Source: Apus apus
Lineage: Eukaryota > Chordata > Aves > Apodiformes > Apodidae
Assembly (NCBI RefSeq): GCF_020740795.1
Contig: NC_067312.1
Location: 40,880,905-40,944,904, forward strand
Length of the DNA: 64,000 nt
Direction: 5' to 3'
Part shown: positions 20,520-55,087 of the stretch, in pieces
How positions within the stretch are numbered: position 1 is the first letter of the stretch
Layout of the letters: the number at the start of each line of letters is the position of its first letter
The notes under the pieces: generated by a model
Seen by the model: the letters and a program-made list of their open reading frames with translations, nothing else
What the model was told of the DNA's origin: nothing
Databases searched by the model: none
Program-made: the position numbers and the translations under genes

Positions 20520-21560
20520 ACCACATGGACAGCGCTGAACAAACCCACGGAAAGAAGCCGAACCGTGCGGGTGCCGCGGGGCGGGGCTGCCCGACGGACG
20601 CGATGCCGCGGCTGCCGAGCCAGCGGGGCGGCGCGCCCCGGGGAAGGCCCCGGGCTGGTCTACACGGCCCCGGGCTGCTGCAGCACCTTTCCCGAGGGCG
20701 GGATGCCCAGCTGCCCGCCGGTGCTGCCGCGGCGCGGCTCGGGAGCTTGCGAGGATGGCCGGGGATCCGAGGCACGGCCCCCCCTCCGCCATCGGCCGCC
20801 CTCTCGTGCCCCCGCCGCGCGGCCCCGCCCGCCGCCACCTCCGCCTCCCGCGCGGTGCCTGCCGGGAGCGGCCGGCAGGGGCCGGGAGGGCGCCGCGCCC
20901 CGCAGTGGTTTGGTCCCGGCAGGAGCCCGTACCGGCCGGTTGCGGCCGTAACGCCGCGGCGACGCAGCGCGCGCCGCCGCCCAGCCAGCCAGCCAGCGGC
21001 CGCGGGGCCCGAGCCCAGCGGCGGGACCGCGGGGCGGCGCCGCCGCCCGTTACAGCGCGCGCCCGGGGGCAGCGCCGCCGCCCTCCCCGCCTTCCCCGCC
21101 TTCCCCGCCTTCCCCTCTCCCTTGTGTCCCCGCCGCCGCCGCCGCCGGAGTGAGCGTCCGGAGGGGTCGCCCGCCCGCCCGCCTGGCGTGCCGACTGACC
21201 CTCCGCTCCTGCCCCTTCCGTGGCAGCGGGAAAGGAAGGTGCGCGGGTGGGGTGGTGCTTCGCCGCGGCTCCTTCCGAGTGGGCCTCGGCGGGCACGGGC
21301 GGGAGGGCGGCACCCCGAGGCCAGGGGGGCGGCAGGTGGCGGCCGCGGGGCCGCTCGCCTTGGGGCGCCAGGCCGGGCAGGGAACGGGTCGGGTCGCGCG
21401 TCCCGGTGCCTGAGCGGGCACACGCGCCCCGTGCTGCACAGCGGGGCCCGGCCGGGAGGCCGGAGGGAGCAGCCCGGACCGTGTCTGCCGGGCTCGGAAC
21501 GCAGCCGCCTCTCTCCGAAACTTGGCTTTTTTGTACCGCTGCGTTATCTTCCGCGGCACA
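20520..21560 (+). promoter_or_regulatory. GKAP1: CpG island, probable GKAP1 promoter and non-coding first exon
   Basis: A sharp rise to very high GC with dense CpG, beginning 1.9 kb after the KIF27 poly(A) signal. It holds a GCC triplet run (about 21130-21147), three CCGCCTTCC units (about 21087-21114) and a CCAG(CCAG)n run near 20985. The GKAP1 start-codon exon (29048 onward) begins with an acceptor and 5' UTR, so a 5' non-coding exon must lie upstream; this island is the only good candidate. I could not fix the transcription start or the donor. Long frames here on both strands are high-GC artefacts. Confidence 0.75.
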
Positions 21561-22384
21561 GAAAGGGCCCGCTGCTTCTGGTTACGTGTTTTGAAGAGAA
21601 GTCCGTTAATTAATAAAAATCCGCGGCAGTAGAAGTGCTGGTCATAGTTAGAAGCCAAGGCGTCGTTGGGACACGGTGTTTCCTGATGGCTGTTGTACTT
21701 GGTTGTTTAAGGTTAACTAATCTGTATTGCTTTCTGAGAAAGCTAGTATTTTTTTGTTGCATTAGCCATGCACAGTAAACTGAGCATGACGTTTCAAGGT
21801 TTGTTAGATAAAACTGCCTAACTAATTTCCTTTCCCTGTTTTTGGAGAAGGGGAGTGGGTAGGATGGGAATCACAAGAGGAAAAATAAGGGAGGCTACAC
21901 TGTAAGTCAGCATCCTGTGCTCAGACTAAACTCAAGACTTACCTGGTCACTTTTAAATTTTAATTGTGAATTAAAAAAAAAAAAAAGTTTTAAAAACGTT
22001 CTTCCTCAAACGTTCATTTTTTCCCAAGCATAGCAGTAAGTTCAGTATATTCCACTTTCAAACTGTGTAGTGCCAGCTATCTGCAATGGGCCCATTATTG
22101 CTGCTGTGTATGACAATGCTGGAACTGTCAAGTAGATTTCTGAACCAGTTGTTTGGGGTTTTTTTTTTTGGCTGTAAAGTGACTTGTGAAACTCAAGCTG
22201 GTAACTTGATGTAATCTTAAGGATTTAGTGTGCTTTAAGGCAGCTTTATAGCTTTGATGCTTTGGCATAAAAGCAATTTAAATGGACAGCTCATCCAACT
22301 GGGAAGGCCTCCTGTGCAAAACTTCTGTAAATGAAGTAATAAGGAAAAGTAGATTCAGCTTGTTATGGTAAGTGTATAAACAGG
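21561..22384 (+). other. GKAP1 first intron, left part
   Basis: AT-rich, with an A-run near 21972. No feature seen. Confidence 0.5.
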
Positions 22385-23041
22385 CGAAGAGCAACAAGTC
22401 AAATATCCATATGAGAGCAGCTCTGTGGGGAAGAACTTGGGGAAATGGGTGAGAAGCTCAACATGAGCCAGCAATGTGCGGTTGCAGCCCAGAAAGCCAA
22501 CTGTGCCCTGGGCCATGTCAAAAGAAGTGTGGCCAGCAGGTCAAGGAAATTCATTCTCCCTCTTTACTCAGCACTCGTGAGACCCCACTTGGAGTACTGT
22601 GTCCAGTTCTGGAGCTCTCAACACAGGAACCACACAGAGCTGTTGGAATGAGTCCGAAGGAGAGCCACAGAGATAATCCTTAGGGCTGAAGCTCTTCTCC
22701 TATGAAGACAGACTGAGAGTTGGAGCTGTTCAGCCTGGAGAAGAGAATGTTCTGGAGAGACCTCGTAGCAGCCTTCCAGTATCTGAAGGGGGCCTACAGG
22801 AAATCTGGGGAGGGACTTTTTAGAAGGGCATGTAGTGATATGATGAGGGCTAATGGATTAAACTGAAAGAGGGGAGATTTAGGTTAGGCATTAAGAAGAA
22901 ATTCTTGACTGAGGATAGTGAGACACTGGCACAGCTTGTCCAGGCCAGCTTGGATGCAGCTTTGAGGAGTATAGTGGGAGGTGTCCCTGCCCATGCAGGG
23001 AGGTTGGAACTACAAGACCTTTAAATGATTCTGTGATTCTC
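22385..23041 (+). mobile_element. CR1 LINE fragment, 3' end
   Basis: Matches the ORF2 C-terminal part ([37 protein letters not shown]) and ends in ATGATTCTGTGATTCT at 23041. 5'-truncated, with frameshifts. Confidence 0.9.
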
Positions 23042-24390
23042 ATATATAATGCACATAAGATGTGAAGGGGACAGATGTGTTCCTTCATTTATAAATGTAT
23101 ATTGTGTATTTTAGTGTTATTTCATGTTTATAAGCAAGTACTGAAGTCTGTCAATGCTTCAAGTGTTTGCTAAGAACATATAGTAATTGCAGATTATAAA
23201 AAAATATGTATTTTAGTGGTAGCAACAAGTAGATTTTATGTGGGAAGAAGCTTTAGCATGACAATAGCCTATCTTCAAAGTTTTCTAAAATCTGCATCTT
23301 TATTAGCAGTTTGTTTGGCAATGAAAGTGATTAAATAATATGTTTGGACGCTCTTCAGTATACCTTCCTCAAAATACTAAAGCCTCACCTTTGAAGCTAT
23401 ATGCTTATTTCATAGAAGCTTAAAGTTGTACTACTGCCATCTGACTAGAGGTGCCTAAATTGTGGTGTACTGCTTACTTCATGAGGGTGCTTGGCATTTA
23501 AATGCTAATTCATGCACACATGCAAAGCTGCACACAGGCCAGGAAGGTGCTGAAGCTCAAACAAATTAAACTTGTGGACATGTGCTAAACTCCTCTTAGT
23601 AAATGCTTTGGACAGTTTACAGGAGAGCTTTTCAAATGCAAGTATTTCAAAAGCTATTTCACCTGCAACGTGGGTGAATGTAAGTAGCTATTACAAATGG
23701 GATTTCAAGTTGTAGTAACAGCAGATGAGGGTGTTACTGTTATTCCTGCAGTCTTGCATCATTTCTAAAACTAGACTGAAGCTCTTCAGGGCATCGGCTG
23801 GTCTCATGTTTCTGAACTAATACTTAGTACATTTCAGAACACTGAAGTTACAAAGATACCTTTTTAGTCAAGTTACAGTTTAGCATTTTAAATATGTCTC
23901 CTTGAATTTAGAGTAAGCAGTTTGTGCTTACAAATCAGTGTATCAGACATGCTAAAGTAATACATTACAGGTTACATAAATGGGACTAAATTGATTTAAT
24001 CTATTTATTTAGTATCAAACTCCAAGATAATCTGTTCATGTTGGCGGATATGATTTATTTATAGAAGAGTATGATCTAGGAACGAGTAAAGCACTGAAAA
24101 AAAATTCTCCTTGTTAACCATAACAAATGCTTTTCTGTTGACTTGAAATTATATATCAGGCTTCTCTTCTGCTCTTGGTACGTGAATCTGAATACTGTGT
24201 TGTTTTGGTTGTAGGAACTCTTTTTTCCAAACTTTTTTATTTGAAATATTGCAGGGACAATTGATAGTCTGCTAGTGATTTGCAAAGCAGAAAGTTTTAA
24301 AACTGGGTCATTTATTGGTGCCACCTGTGAATTCAGGCCATAATCATACTGCAATTTTGAAATCCATTATTAGTGATCTTTTCATTAACA
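23042..24390 (+). other. GKAP1 first intron, spacer
   Basis: Unique AT-rich sequence. No feature seen. Confidence 0.5.
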
Positions 24391-26672
24391 TGGAAATGCA
24401 GGTAGTGGAGGAACCAGCAAGGAGGGGTGCACTGCTGGTACTTGTATAGTAAAGAAGGTCTGGTTAGGGACCAGACCTTAAGGTCTGGGAATAGCCTTGG
24501 CGACAGTGACTATGACACAGTGGTATTTTACAAGGAAGAAGCAGGGCAGTAAGTAGGATTACAACCCTGAACTTCTGTAGGGCTAACTTTGTACCCTTCA
24601 GAGATCTACTTGCAGGAATCCTGTGGGCTAAGACTCTGGAAGAAAAGGGAGCCAAGGAAAGCTGGTCAGTTTTTAAATACTGCTTTCTCCAAGCCCAAGA
24701 TAGTTTGCATTCCTTCTAGTAAAAAATTGGGTAGAAGTGATAAACGACCTGCATAGATAAGCAAGGATCTTCTGAAGAAAGTCTCATGGAAGAAAGAAAT
24801 TTACAGTTTGTGAAAGAAGGGACTTGTCACTTAGGAGAGCTATAGGGACATTGTTAACATATGTAGGAAGGTGACAAGAAAGGTCAAAGCTCTCTTAGAG
24901 CATAAACTGGCAATGGAAGTAAAAGAGAACAAGAAGAGCTGCTTCATATACATCAGTCCTAAAAGGAAGAATAGGGAAAACGTGAGCCCATTGCTGAATG
25001 AGGTGGGAGCCCTGGTAACAAGACAATGCAGAGAAGGCAGAGTTGCTGAGAACCTTCTTGGCTTCAGTCTTTACTCCTAAGACCAGCCCTCATGAATCTC
25101 AGATGCTGGATGTAAGAGAGGAAGCCTGGAGGAAGGAAGACTCTCCACTGGTCAATGAAGATTGGGTTAGAGATCAGTTATGCAAGTTTAATGTGCACAA
25201 GTCCATGGGCTGTGTTGGGATGCACCCACAAGTGTTGACAGAGCTGGCTGATGTTACTGCTCTACCACTTTCCATCATTTAAAAAAAAATCATGGCAAGC
25301 AGGAGAGATGCCTGAGGACTGGAGGAAAGCCAATGTCGCTCTGGTCTTGAAAAAGGGCAAGATGATCCAGGAAACTACAGACCAGTCAGGCTCACTTCCA
25401 TCCCTGGAAATATGATGGAGCAGTTCATTCTGGTGGAAACCTCGAAACACGTGGAAAAGAAGAAGGTTTATCATAAGTAGTCAGCATGGTTTTACTAAGA
25501 GGAAATCATGCTTGACTAATCTGATAGCCTTTTATGATGGTGTGCCAGAATGGATAGATGCAGGGAGAACAGTGGATGTGTCTACCTTGACCTTAGCAAG
25601 GTTTTTGACACACTCTCCCATAACATCCTTGTGAGTAAGCTCAGGAAGTGTGGGGTAGAAGAGTGGACAGCTGAGTACAGCTGGAGACCTGTAACTAGTG
25701 GAGTCCCTGAGGGATCAGTGCTGGGTCCAGTCCTCTTCAACATCTTTATCAATGACCTTGATGACGAGACAGTGTCTTCTCAGCACATTTTCTGATGAGA
25801 CAAAGCTGGAAGGATTGGCTGATTCACCTGAAGGCTGTGTAGCCATTCAGCAAGATTTGGACAGGCTGGAGAGCTGGGCAAAGAGGAACCTAACGAGGTT
25901 CATCAAGAACAAGTGCAGAGTCCTGCACCTGGGAAGGAACTACAAAATACACCAGTACAGGCTAGGAGGTGACCTGCTAGAGAGCAGCTCCATGGAGAAG
26001 GACCTTGGAGTCCTGGTAGACAACAAATTATGCGTGGGACAACAATGTGCCCTTGTGGCCAAGAAAACCAATGATATCCTGGGGTGCATCAGGAGGAGTG
26101 TCTCCAAGAGATCAAGGTAGGTTCTCCTCCCCTTCTACTCAGCCCTGGTGAGACCTTACTTGGAGCATTGTGTCCAGTTCTGGGCTCCCCAGTTCAAGAG
26201 GGACAGGGATCTACTGGAGAGAGTCCAGCAGAGGCTACGAGGACGATTAAAGGTCTGGAACACCTGCCTTAAGAGGAAAGGCTGAGAGCCCTAGGGCTTT
26301 TCAGTCTAGAGAGGAGAAGACTGAGGGGGGATCTAATTAATGTCTGTTAATACATGAGGGCTGGGCATCAAGAAGGCAGGGACAATCTTTTGTCACTTGT
26401 GCCCTAGGGTGAGGGGCGGCACTGGATTCAAACTTGAGCACAGAAGTTCCACCTTAACATGTGGAAGAACTTCTTTACTGTGAGGGTGACAGAGTCCTGG
26501 GACAGGCTGCCCAGAGAGATTGTGGAGTCTCCTTGTCTGGAGACTTTCAAGACCTGTCTGAATGCCTGTCTGAGTGATCTGCCCTAGTTTTTGGTCCTGC
26601 TCTGGCAGGGGGGTTGGACTTGATGATCTTCAGAGGTCCCTTCTAACCCCTAACATTCTGTGATTCTGTGAA
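24391..26672 (+). mobile_element. CR1 LINE fragment, 2.3 kb, RT-bearing, decayed
   Basis: Covers ORF2 from the endonuclease-RT linker to the 3' tail (ATTCTGTGATTCTGTG near 26660). RT blocks are readable in pieces: [37 protein letters not shown] and RDLDRLESWAKRN-like blocks. Several frameshifts and a damaged active-site box. The longest CR1 in GKAP1. Confidence 0.9.
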
Positions 26673-29047
26673 AATGGAAGGTTAGTAACTTTCTTGGTAG
26701 ATCAGAGAAAGTTTTCTCGGAAGCTTATGACTAGTTATAATGCATGACATACATGCAACCAACTCCAACTACTGATGTATATTTGTTAGGCTTTTTTTAA
26801 CTTTCAGTATCACTTGAGGTATTAATGAGCTGCATAGATGCCACAAGCATGCTTTGACTTGTTATACTCCTCTTGGACATTTTTGCTGTACTTGGTATCA
26901 TAAGGAAAGGAATTTTCTTGTATTTAGACAGGTAGGCTTTCACCAACTAACTGTTAAAAAAATGCATAATAATTCTCAGACTGCCAAACTCCTTATTGAA
27001 AGCACTGTAAATGTTGACAAGATTTTTCAGATCCTTGTTTGATCTGTGATATTACAAAATACTCTGGTATCTGAATGTCCTTTTTTTTTGTGATGAAAAA
27101 GCCTCTTTTAACACAGTCTGAAGCTTGAGAATGTCAGTGCTGTAATTTTCTGTGACTGTGCATATCTATAATAATAAGGACAACATAAATAATAATTCAC
27201 TGTTAAAGGAAAAATTACTGCATACGTGGTGGCAAGCATCTGTGCTTAGCTGAAAGCTGTTGAGATCAACCCATTGTATTCCTATGGATGGAGGGAGAAT
27301 CAAGTCTTGGAACTGAAATATTAGGTACTTGGTAAAATCTAGGCATCAGAATTGTAGGTATGGTATTAAAATGTCAAGCATGACATAGTGGTATGTTCTA
27401 GTAGTAATAGCACAACATACCTTAGCTGTAAGTTAGCTTCTAAACAGGATTACTATATAGAGTTGTTGAGTATTAAAAAGCACATGAAAACAACCAAAAC
27501 CAGTAAAATCCAAACTTAAACTGTTATTTAATAATTAAACTAGAGTAGCAACTACTTGCAGTGTTTTAGATGTGACTGATGTGGTAGTTTAGGTCTGTGG
27601 TTGTAATCTGATCACTGAGTCTGAACTTTAGCATCAGGTGGACTCACAATTTGATGTCAGGTTTGTTTAATTATTAGGATACAACCTGCTTCATACAATC
27701 AGCTTAATTTTCCTTTTTTTTTTTTTTTTTTTTTTTTAAAGAAATAGAGTAGGCTATCTTTTGTATGTGAAGAATGCTGTGATCTCTGATAAACTTAAAA
27801 AAGATCAGTACCAGCTTGCTTGCTCATTTTATTTCACCCCTGAGAAATAAAATGTAATACTCCTTTTTGAGAGTACTTTTGGGCAACAGTCACAGTCGTG
27901 ACTGTTTACCATCATATAGGTAACACATCGTTGTTTCCCATTGATACATCTGTACATATTGAGAGCACATATACAGATTTGTCCTTGAGAAGGTCTGGAA
28001 TTTGGGGATAAAATGATCTCTTGAAATTTCTGTAGATTCTCATGTTCTTCTGTAGTAGTAGTAAACAGGGAACACATTTGTAGGCTATCTAAGCAGACAT
28101 CCAGCTTATGTTTACAGTTGCCAAACCAAGGATTCCTTTCAATAGTGCTTTCAAAAAGTATATGTTGTTCCACTGCATCTCTCTGTCATAGTACATCAAC
28201 ATAGCTCAATACCTGCTTTATATGAAAATTTTAACCACTGCTAAATAACATCTCTTTCAGTCTTCTAATTCACTAAATTTTGCATGGAAAAATTGCAATT
28301 AGCCAAATATTCTTGTGCCAAAAGTTACCTTTTACACAGATGAATTGTACTTTGGAATGGTGTCATAGGGATATACACATTGGTTAAAAGTATGGGGGGC
28401 AACAGAAGGCATAAATGTGGTAACCTGTTGTCCCTCTGCCCAGCTCATCCTCTGTCGTCGCACTGTTAAGAATAGGTGAGCCTGATGTTTGAGAACAATA
28501 CCAGCCACAATGCTGGGCTCACCTTCCTGTGGAGAAAGCTGCTTGTTTAATCTCTCATGGCTTGGAAACAAAATGATGCTACTTGTAAAATATTAAATCA
28601 GGATACTCACCCAAAACTGGAGCCTGCATAGGCATATCTACTTGTTCTCAAGTCTTACATTTATCAGGGTCCAGAGATGGCCTCTGAAACAGTTTTGGAG
28701 CACTACACTATTCCTGTATCTTCTTTGTTTGTTTTCTTTTTCCTTCCAGATCATGAAGGCCTGTTTCTTCTAGAACCTTCTACGTTGTTGTTTGTTTTTC
28801 CTTCAAACATAATATCTGAGGAACAAATGTATTAGCCTAAAGTAACTATTGTTTTATAGAATATTCCTTCCTTTTGTTCTTCCTGTTCAAATACTTTAAA
28901 AAATGCAAATTAGTAAAAATGCAAAGAAGTAATACTGAGGTTTTGTGGGGCTTTTTTTTAATGCTAGTCCTGCAGCTAACAGATATGGATTATTGATTGT
29001 TTGGTCAAACAACTGTTTTAATTCTTGTGTCTCTGCTATTTTCCTAG
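26673..29047 (+). other. GKAP1 first intron, right part
   Basis: AT-rich, with a T-run of over 20 bases at about 27713-27737. Otherwise nothing recognised. Confidence 0.5.
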
Positions 29048-29095
29048 GAAACCTAATTAAAAAGAAGCCAGCTCAGTAGAATTTCAGGTCTGGCA

Positions 29096-50828
<21,733 letters not shown>

Positions 50829-51095
50829 TCTCCTCTGCCACCAGGATCAAAGCAAAAAAAACATGTAATCTTTCTTCAGGGTTTTGCAGAAATTTATATA
50901 TTTGTTTTACAACTGCTCAACTATGCAGTTTTTGAAGAGAAACTAACAATTACTAGTTTAACAGTCTGAATAACTGATTTGTTGCACTTTCCGCTACAGA
51001 AAAATTAGAAAACTAGTATACCAGAAGAGCTGAAACCAACTGAAATTCCATGAGTTTTTCATCATTCAATAAAGTTTACTCTTCCATTTCTATGT
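50829..51095 (+). other. GKAP1: GKAP1 3' UTR
   Basis: Short AT-rich tail of about 265 nt up to just past the poly(A) signal. Confidence 0.7.
51068..51073 (+). terminator. GKAP1: AATAAA poly(A) signal of GKAP1
   Basis: Canonical hexamer 240 nt after the stop codon, followed by a T-rich stretch. Confidence 0.75.
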
Positions 51096-51257
51096 TTGAA
51101 TTCTTGCTTTCCATAATTTCTCAATTAAGAAGACATAATTGAATGTCAAAATCAAGATGCATTTGTATGCAAATGGTCCAAGTTTCCCCAAGTCAAAACT
51201 GAAAATGGGGTAGTTCATGCACAAGCATCTTGCTGGTTTTGAATTCAGATCTGTTGA

Positions 51258-52112
51258 GGAAAAAAAAAAAAAAAAGGCAACAGTCATTATTTCCCCTTCT
51301 TCGAGAACATCAAGCGGTTCAGCGATGGCAAGTGCAACTTCTTGCACGTGGGCTGGAGCAACCTCTGTCATCAGTATAGGCTGGGGAGGTTTATGGGATT
51401 GAGAGCAACCCTTCAGAGAAGGATTTGGGGTGTTGGTTGATGAGAAGCTCACCATGAGCCAGCAATGTGTGCTTGCAGCCCAGAAAGTAAACTGTGTCCT
51501 GGGCTGCATCAAAAGAAGCGTGGCCAAGCAGCTCAAGGGAGGTGATTCTGCCCCTCTGCTCTGCTCTGGTGAGGCTCCACCTGAAGTATTGTGTCCAGTT
51601 AGGGAGCCTCCAACACAAGAAGGACATGGAGCTGCTGGAGTGGGTCCAGACGAGGGCCACAAAGATGATCTCAAGAGCTGGAGCACCTCTTCTATGGAGA
51701 CAGGCTGAAAGATCTCAGGTTGTTCAGCCCGGAAGAGAGAAGGCTCTGAGGAGATCCTGTTGCAGCTTTTCAGTATACAAAAGGGGCTTGTAAGGAAAGA
51801 GGGACTTTTTAGTAGGGTCTGTGGAGACAGGACAAGGGGCAATGGTTTTGAACTGAAAGAGGGTGTATTTAGGTTGAGCATAAGGAAGAAAGAGTTCACA
51901 ATGTGAGTGGTGGCACAGGCACCACTGCACTGGCACAGGTTGCCCAGTTGTGCATGCCCCATCCCTGGAAGTGTTCAAGGCCAGGTTGGAATGAACCTCA
52001 AGCAACCTGGTCTTGTGGGAGGTGTCCCTGCCCGTGCAGGGGATGTGGAACTGGACAGTCATTGATAGGACCCTTCCAGCCCAAACCATTCTGTGATTCT
52101 ACAATTCTGTGA
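51258..52112 (+). mobile_element. CR1 LINE fragment just past the GKAP1 3' end
   Basis: After a run of A it reads [20 protein letters not shown] and the [12 protein letters not shown] region with frameshifts, ending ATTCTGTGATTCTACAATTC at about 52105. 5'-truncated. Confidence 0.88.
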
Positions 52113-54419
52113 TCTGTATCCTTTTCATACCTACATGGCTTTCAGCTGCAAAATGCAGTCTCAGATATGAGCAACACACATGTAAAACAGCTTTCCTACC
52201 TGTTAGCTTTGAAAAGTACCCTGTGTCATCTAGCAAGAAACAATTCCTCTTGTGTTACGAGACAGAGCTTAAACACGGTTTTGTCCCATGTTAATAGTTA
52301 GAGAATGCAATATGGCTGTAGAAGCACAGAACTGTTTGTGTAGCACTGAATATACTACAAAATTATGAGATTTTACTTATTTTGGTATAGTTGTTGAAGT
52401 GGAACATTACAGAAATACAAGTAGGAGCTGGCTGACTGGTTAGAAAATCTGTCATTTACCTGGGAAGCTGGCTGAAAACACAGAAGTTGGAGGAGAAGAA
52501 AGCAGAGAGATTAAGGAAGAAACAAAACAAAATAGCTGTAGATCTAAAATCAGAAAACTTTTCACTGTGTCTTTTTTCAAATACACTGTACCATTTAGCA
52601 AATTCCAAAGCAGACTGCACTTCACTGGGAGCCAGGAGAGGGAAGTAGGACAAAAGCCTTTATTAACAAAGGTTCTATGAATCTGTAAAGCTCTTACAGT
52701 TAGCAGTGAAAACTAATACCATGGAGATGCTAACGGTGGAGTAAGACTTTTCTAAGAAACTAGATATAGTCCATAATTTTTCAAATTTCATTATACTGGA
52801 ACCGACTTGGTTATCCTACTTTTTTTATTCTTGGTTTCCTTGGGTTTTGAGGTTTCTTTTTTAAATTTTTTTTTTTGAGGCATGTGCTTTTGTTATTGCT
52901 AGGATTTTTTTACATGTGGTTTTTTTTGGTTGGTTGGTTTTTGGTTTGTGGTGGGGTTTTTTTTTTGGGGGGAGGGTTATTTTTTGTTTGTTGGTTGTTT
53001 TTGGTTTTTTTCTGGCTAACTGACAATCATTTCCAAACACCATGTCTTCAGGATGGGACTGATGCCATTTTTTCAGTACTGTGAACCCTGTGACCACATG
53101 TAACTTTCAGCATCTTATCCTAACAGGTAAAACACTACTAGGTGGAACAGAGTAATCTGTCATGTTACTAGTTTGATTCAAAAGAAAATCCTCTTATTTG
53201 AGGATGTGGTATATTTTTTCATTATCTGCTTCCCCACAGAAAATATTTACCAGAAGACTGAGACTTTTTTCCTAATCAAATCAGTGGTGCCTATAAATTA
53301 AGTTGTGACTTCTTTTCCAACATACTTGTAAGCAGTTTTGAATTACAAAATCCAGAATACATATTTTTGCAAATTCTAATCTGTCCGTTTCAAGGTGTCA
53401 ATAATTAAATCAAGTTTAGACACAGTAATTCGAATTTGTAATGCTTCAGATGTCTAGAAGCCAAAACCCAAAAGACTAAATACCCACTATCCTGTAAATT
53501 TGTCTTCCAAGTTTTAATTTGTCCATCTGTCTATACTTGACACAGTTTTTTTTCATTATGTTTTTTTTTTTTCTCTCAGGACTGCCAGTAACAGCTTCCC
53601 CCTCCCTCCCTAAACACTGTAAAACTATCCTGTGTTGTTTCTTGTGCTATTGAGTTTGACATAAATGAAAATTAATTTGTATAAGGCTTGCTTATTAAGA
53701 AAATAAGGAATTCTATTTAAATGAAAAATAAGTATTCTAAAAGAGTGCATTTGTGTCCTCATAAAAAACTCATTCTGGTTTTAAGTGATCAATAAATAGA
53801 CAAAGCTTTGTAATTTGGGCAATGCTGAATGCAGTGCCTATTGTTCAACCTAAGTCCTTTCCTGTTCACCACTTGGTGTATTAGCCTGTCCAGTATAAAT
53901 GACACAGAAATTTGTCCGTCAGCTGATTTGTTCTCCAGCATGTTGCTCTTTCTTGTAAATTTTTGTATGACACTTGAAGAAAAATTACTGTATTTTCTCA
54001 TATCTAGTTCCTTTTACTTTTTTAATAACTGAATGTTCACAAAGAGAAAGCTCTTAGCTGTTGCAGTCTGTTTCAGGAGAGATACTTCCAGTATTCTTTC
54101 TTCTGAAAATTCAGCAATCCTCTTGCTATTACTTTCCTACAGTGAGTCATTTTAGACTGTGATTTTATACAACTTGGCAATAGCCACCTTAATTGTTATT
54201 GACAAAACTGCTTCTCGAGCATTCACACACCATTTAGGGACTTGCATCTGCACAACGCGAGACTTTTAACTGCTTGGACTGGAGTCCCTTCACAGCAGCT
54301 GGCTCCGGCGAGCTCTGAGTGACCCTTCTGACTCCTGCTCATGCACACTCTCCAGACCTTCCCCTTCCTGCAGACTTGACCCTAGGCTTCCTGGACCAGA
54401 GCCTCAGGCATCTAACCTT
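52113..54419 (+). other. GKAP1-UBQLN1 intergenic, left part
   Basis: AT-rich, with a strongly T/G-skewed low-complexity stretch at about 52855-53015. No gene recognised. Confidence 0.5.
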
Positions 54420-54860
54420 ATTAGAAAAAATAATTTATTCAGATGGTAAAGCTGGATAAAACAGCTCGAGCTGGGTGCCTCCTGAAAGGGAGCAGTGGCA
54501 AATAAATCCCTGGGCCGTTACACACTTAACGGTCTCTGCTCTCGCCCTTCACACACTCTTCACGTGCCCTTCTGGTGATTTCTGGTCTGCAGCCTTCTAA
54601 CACCTTGTTGGATTCTTCTTCTGCCTCCAGGCAGGCCATAAACAGCTCTTACCTTGTCCAGCTGCAGCTCCTGCTGGTTTGTGCTTATGGTGCACCGGCT
54701 TGCTGGAAACATGGGAAACTGAAAAGTCCTAGGCTTTGGGTAAACACAACTGCAACTGAAACATCACTGTGTTGTCCATGTTCTTCTCATACGAAATCCA
54801 AACCCCTGTACCAGCTACTGGGAAGAAAATTAATTCCAGCCCAGCTGACAACTGATCTAG
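54420..54860 (-). repeat. ERV LTR fragment(s), reverse orientation
   Basis: 54690-54855, read on the - strand, shows the TTAATTTTCTTC and AGTAGCTGGTAC blocks typical of avian ERV LTR U3, related to the LTR at 6219. The left half (AGCTCGAGCTGGGTGCCTCC, then AAATAAATC) looks like LTR downstream sequence. It may be one solo LTR or a composite. Boundaries unclear. Confidence 0.5.
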
Positions 54861-55087
54861 GTCAAAGTCCACGGCTTGTGGCCTAAGGTTTCAGCATATC
54901 CAGCTACTTGGGTTAAGTAAATAATAAGAATATACCAAATTGCACGTTATGCTTTAACCACTGCATCCTAATGCTAAACAATGGACTCTGAATGATTATT
55001 TCTATTTAAAACTTAATTTAAACTAATCAACTAGATTTTCTTGACATTTGTCATTCTTCTGATTTCCTGTACAAATCTTCAACAGTA
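54861..55087 (+). other. Intergenic spacer
   Basis: No feature seen. Confidence 0.5.

Noticed and set aside
20440-21658. Several long open frames (up to 362 codons) on both strands
   Set aside because: They lie in a CpG island where stop codons are rare. They are Arg/Pro/Ala-rich, overlap each other in several frames and match no family.
52875-53097. Hydrophobic 69-codon frame (+) and Lys/Pro-rich 78-codon frame (-)
   Set aside because: Low-complexity T/G-rich DNA read in two directions.
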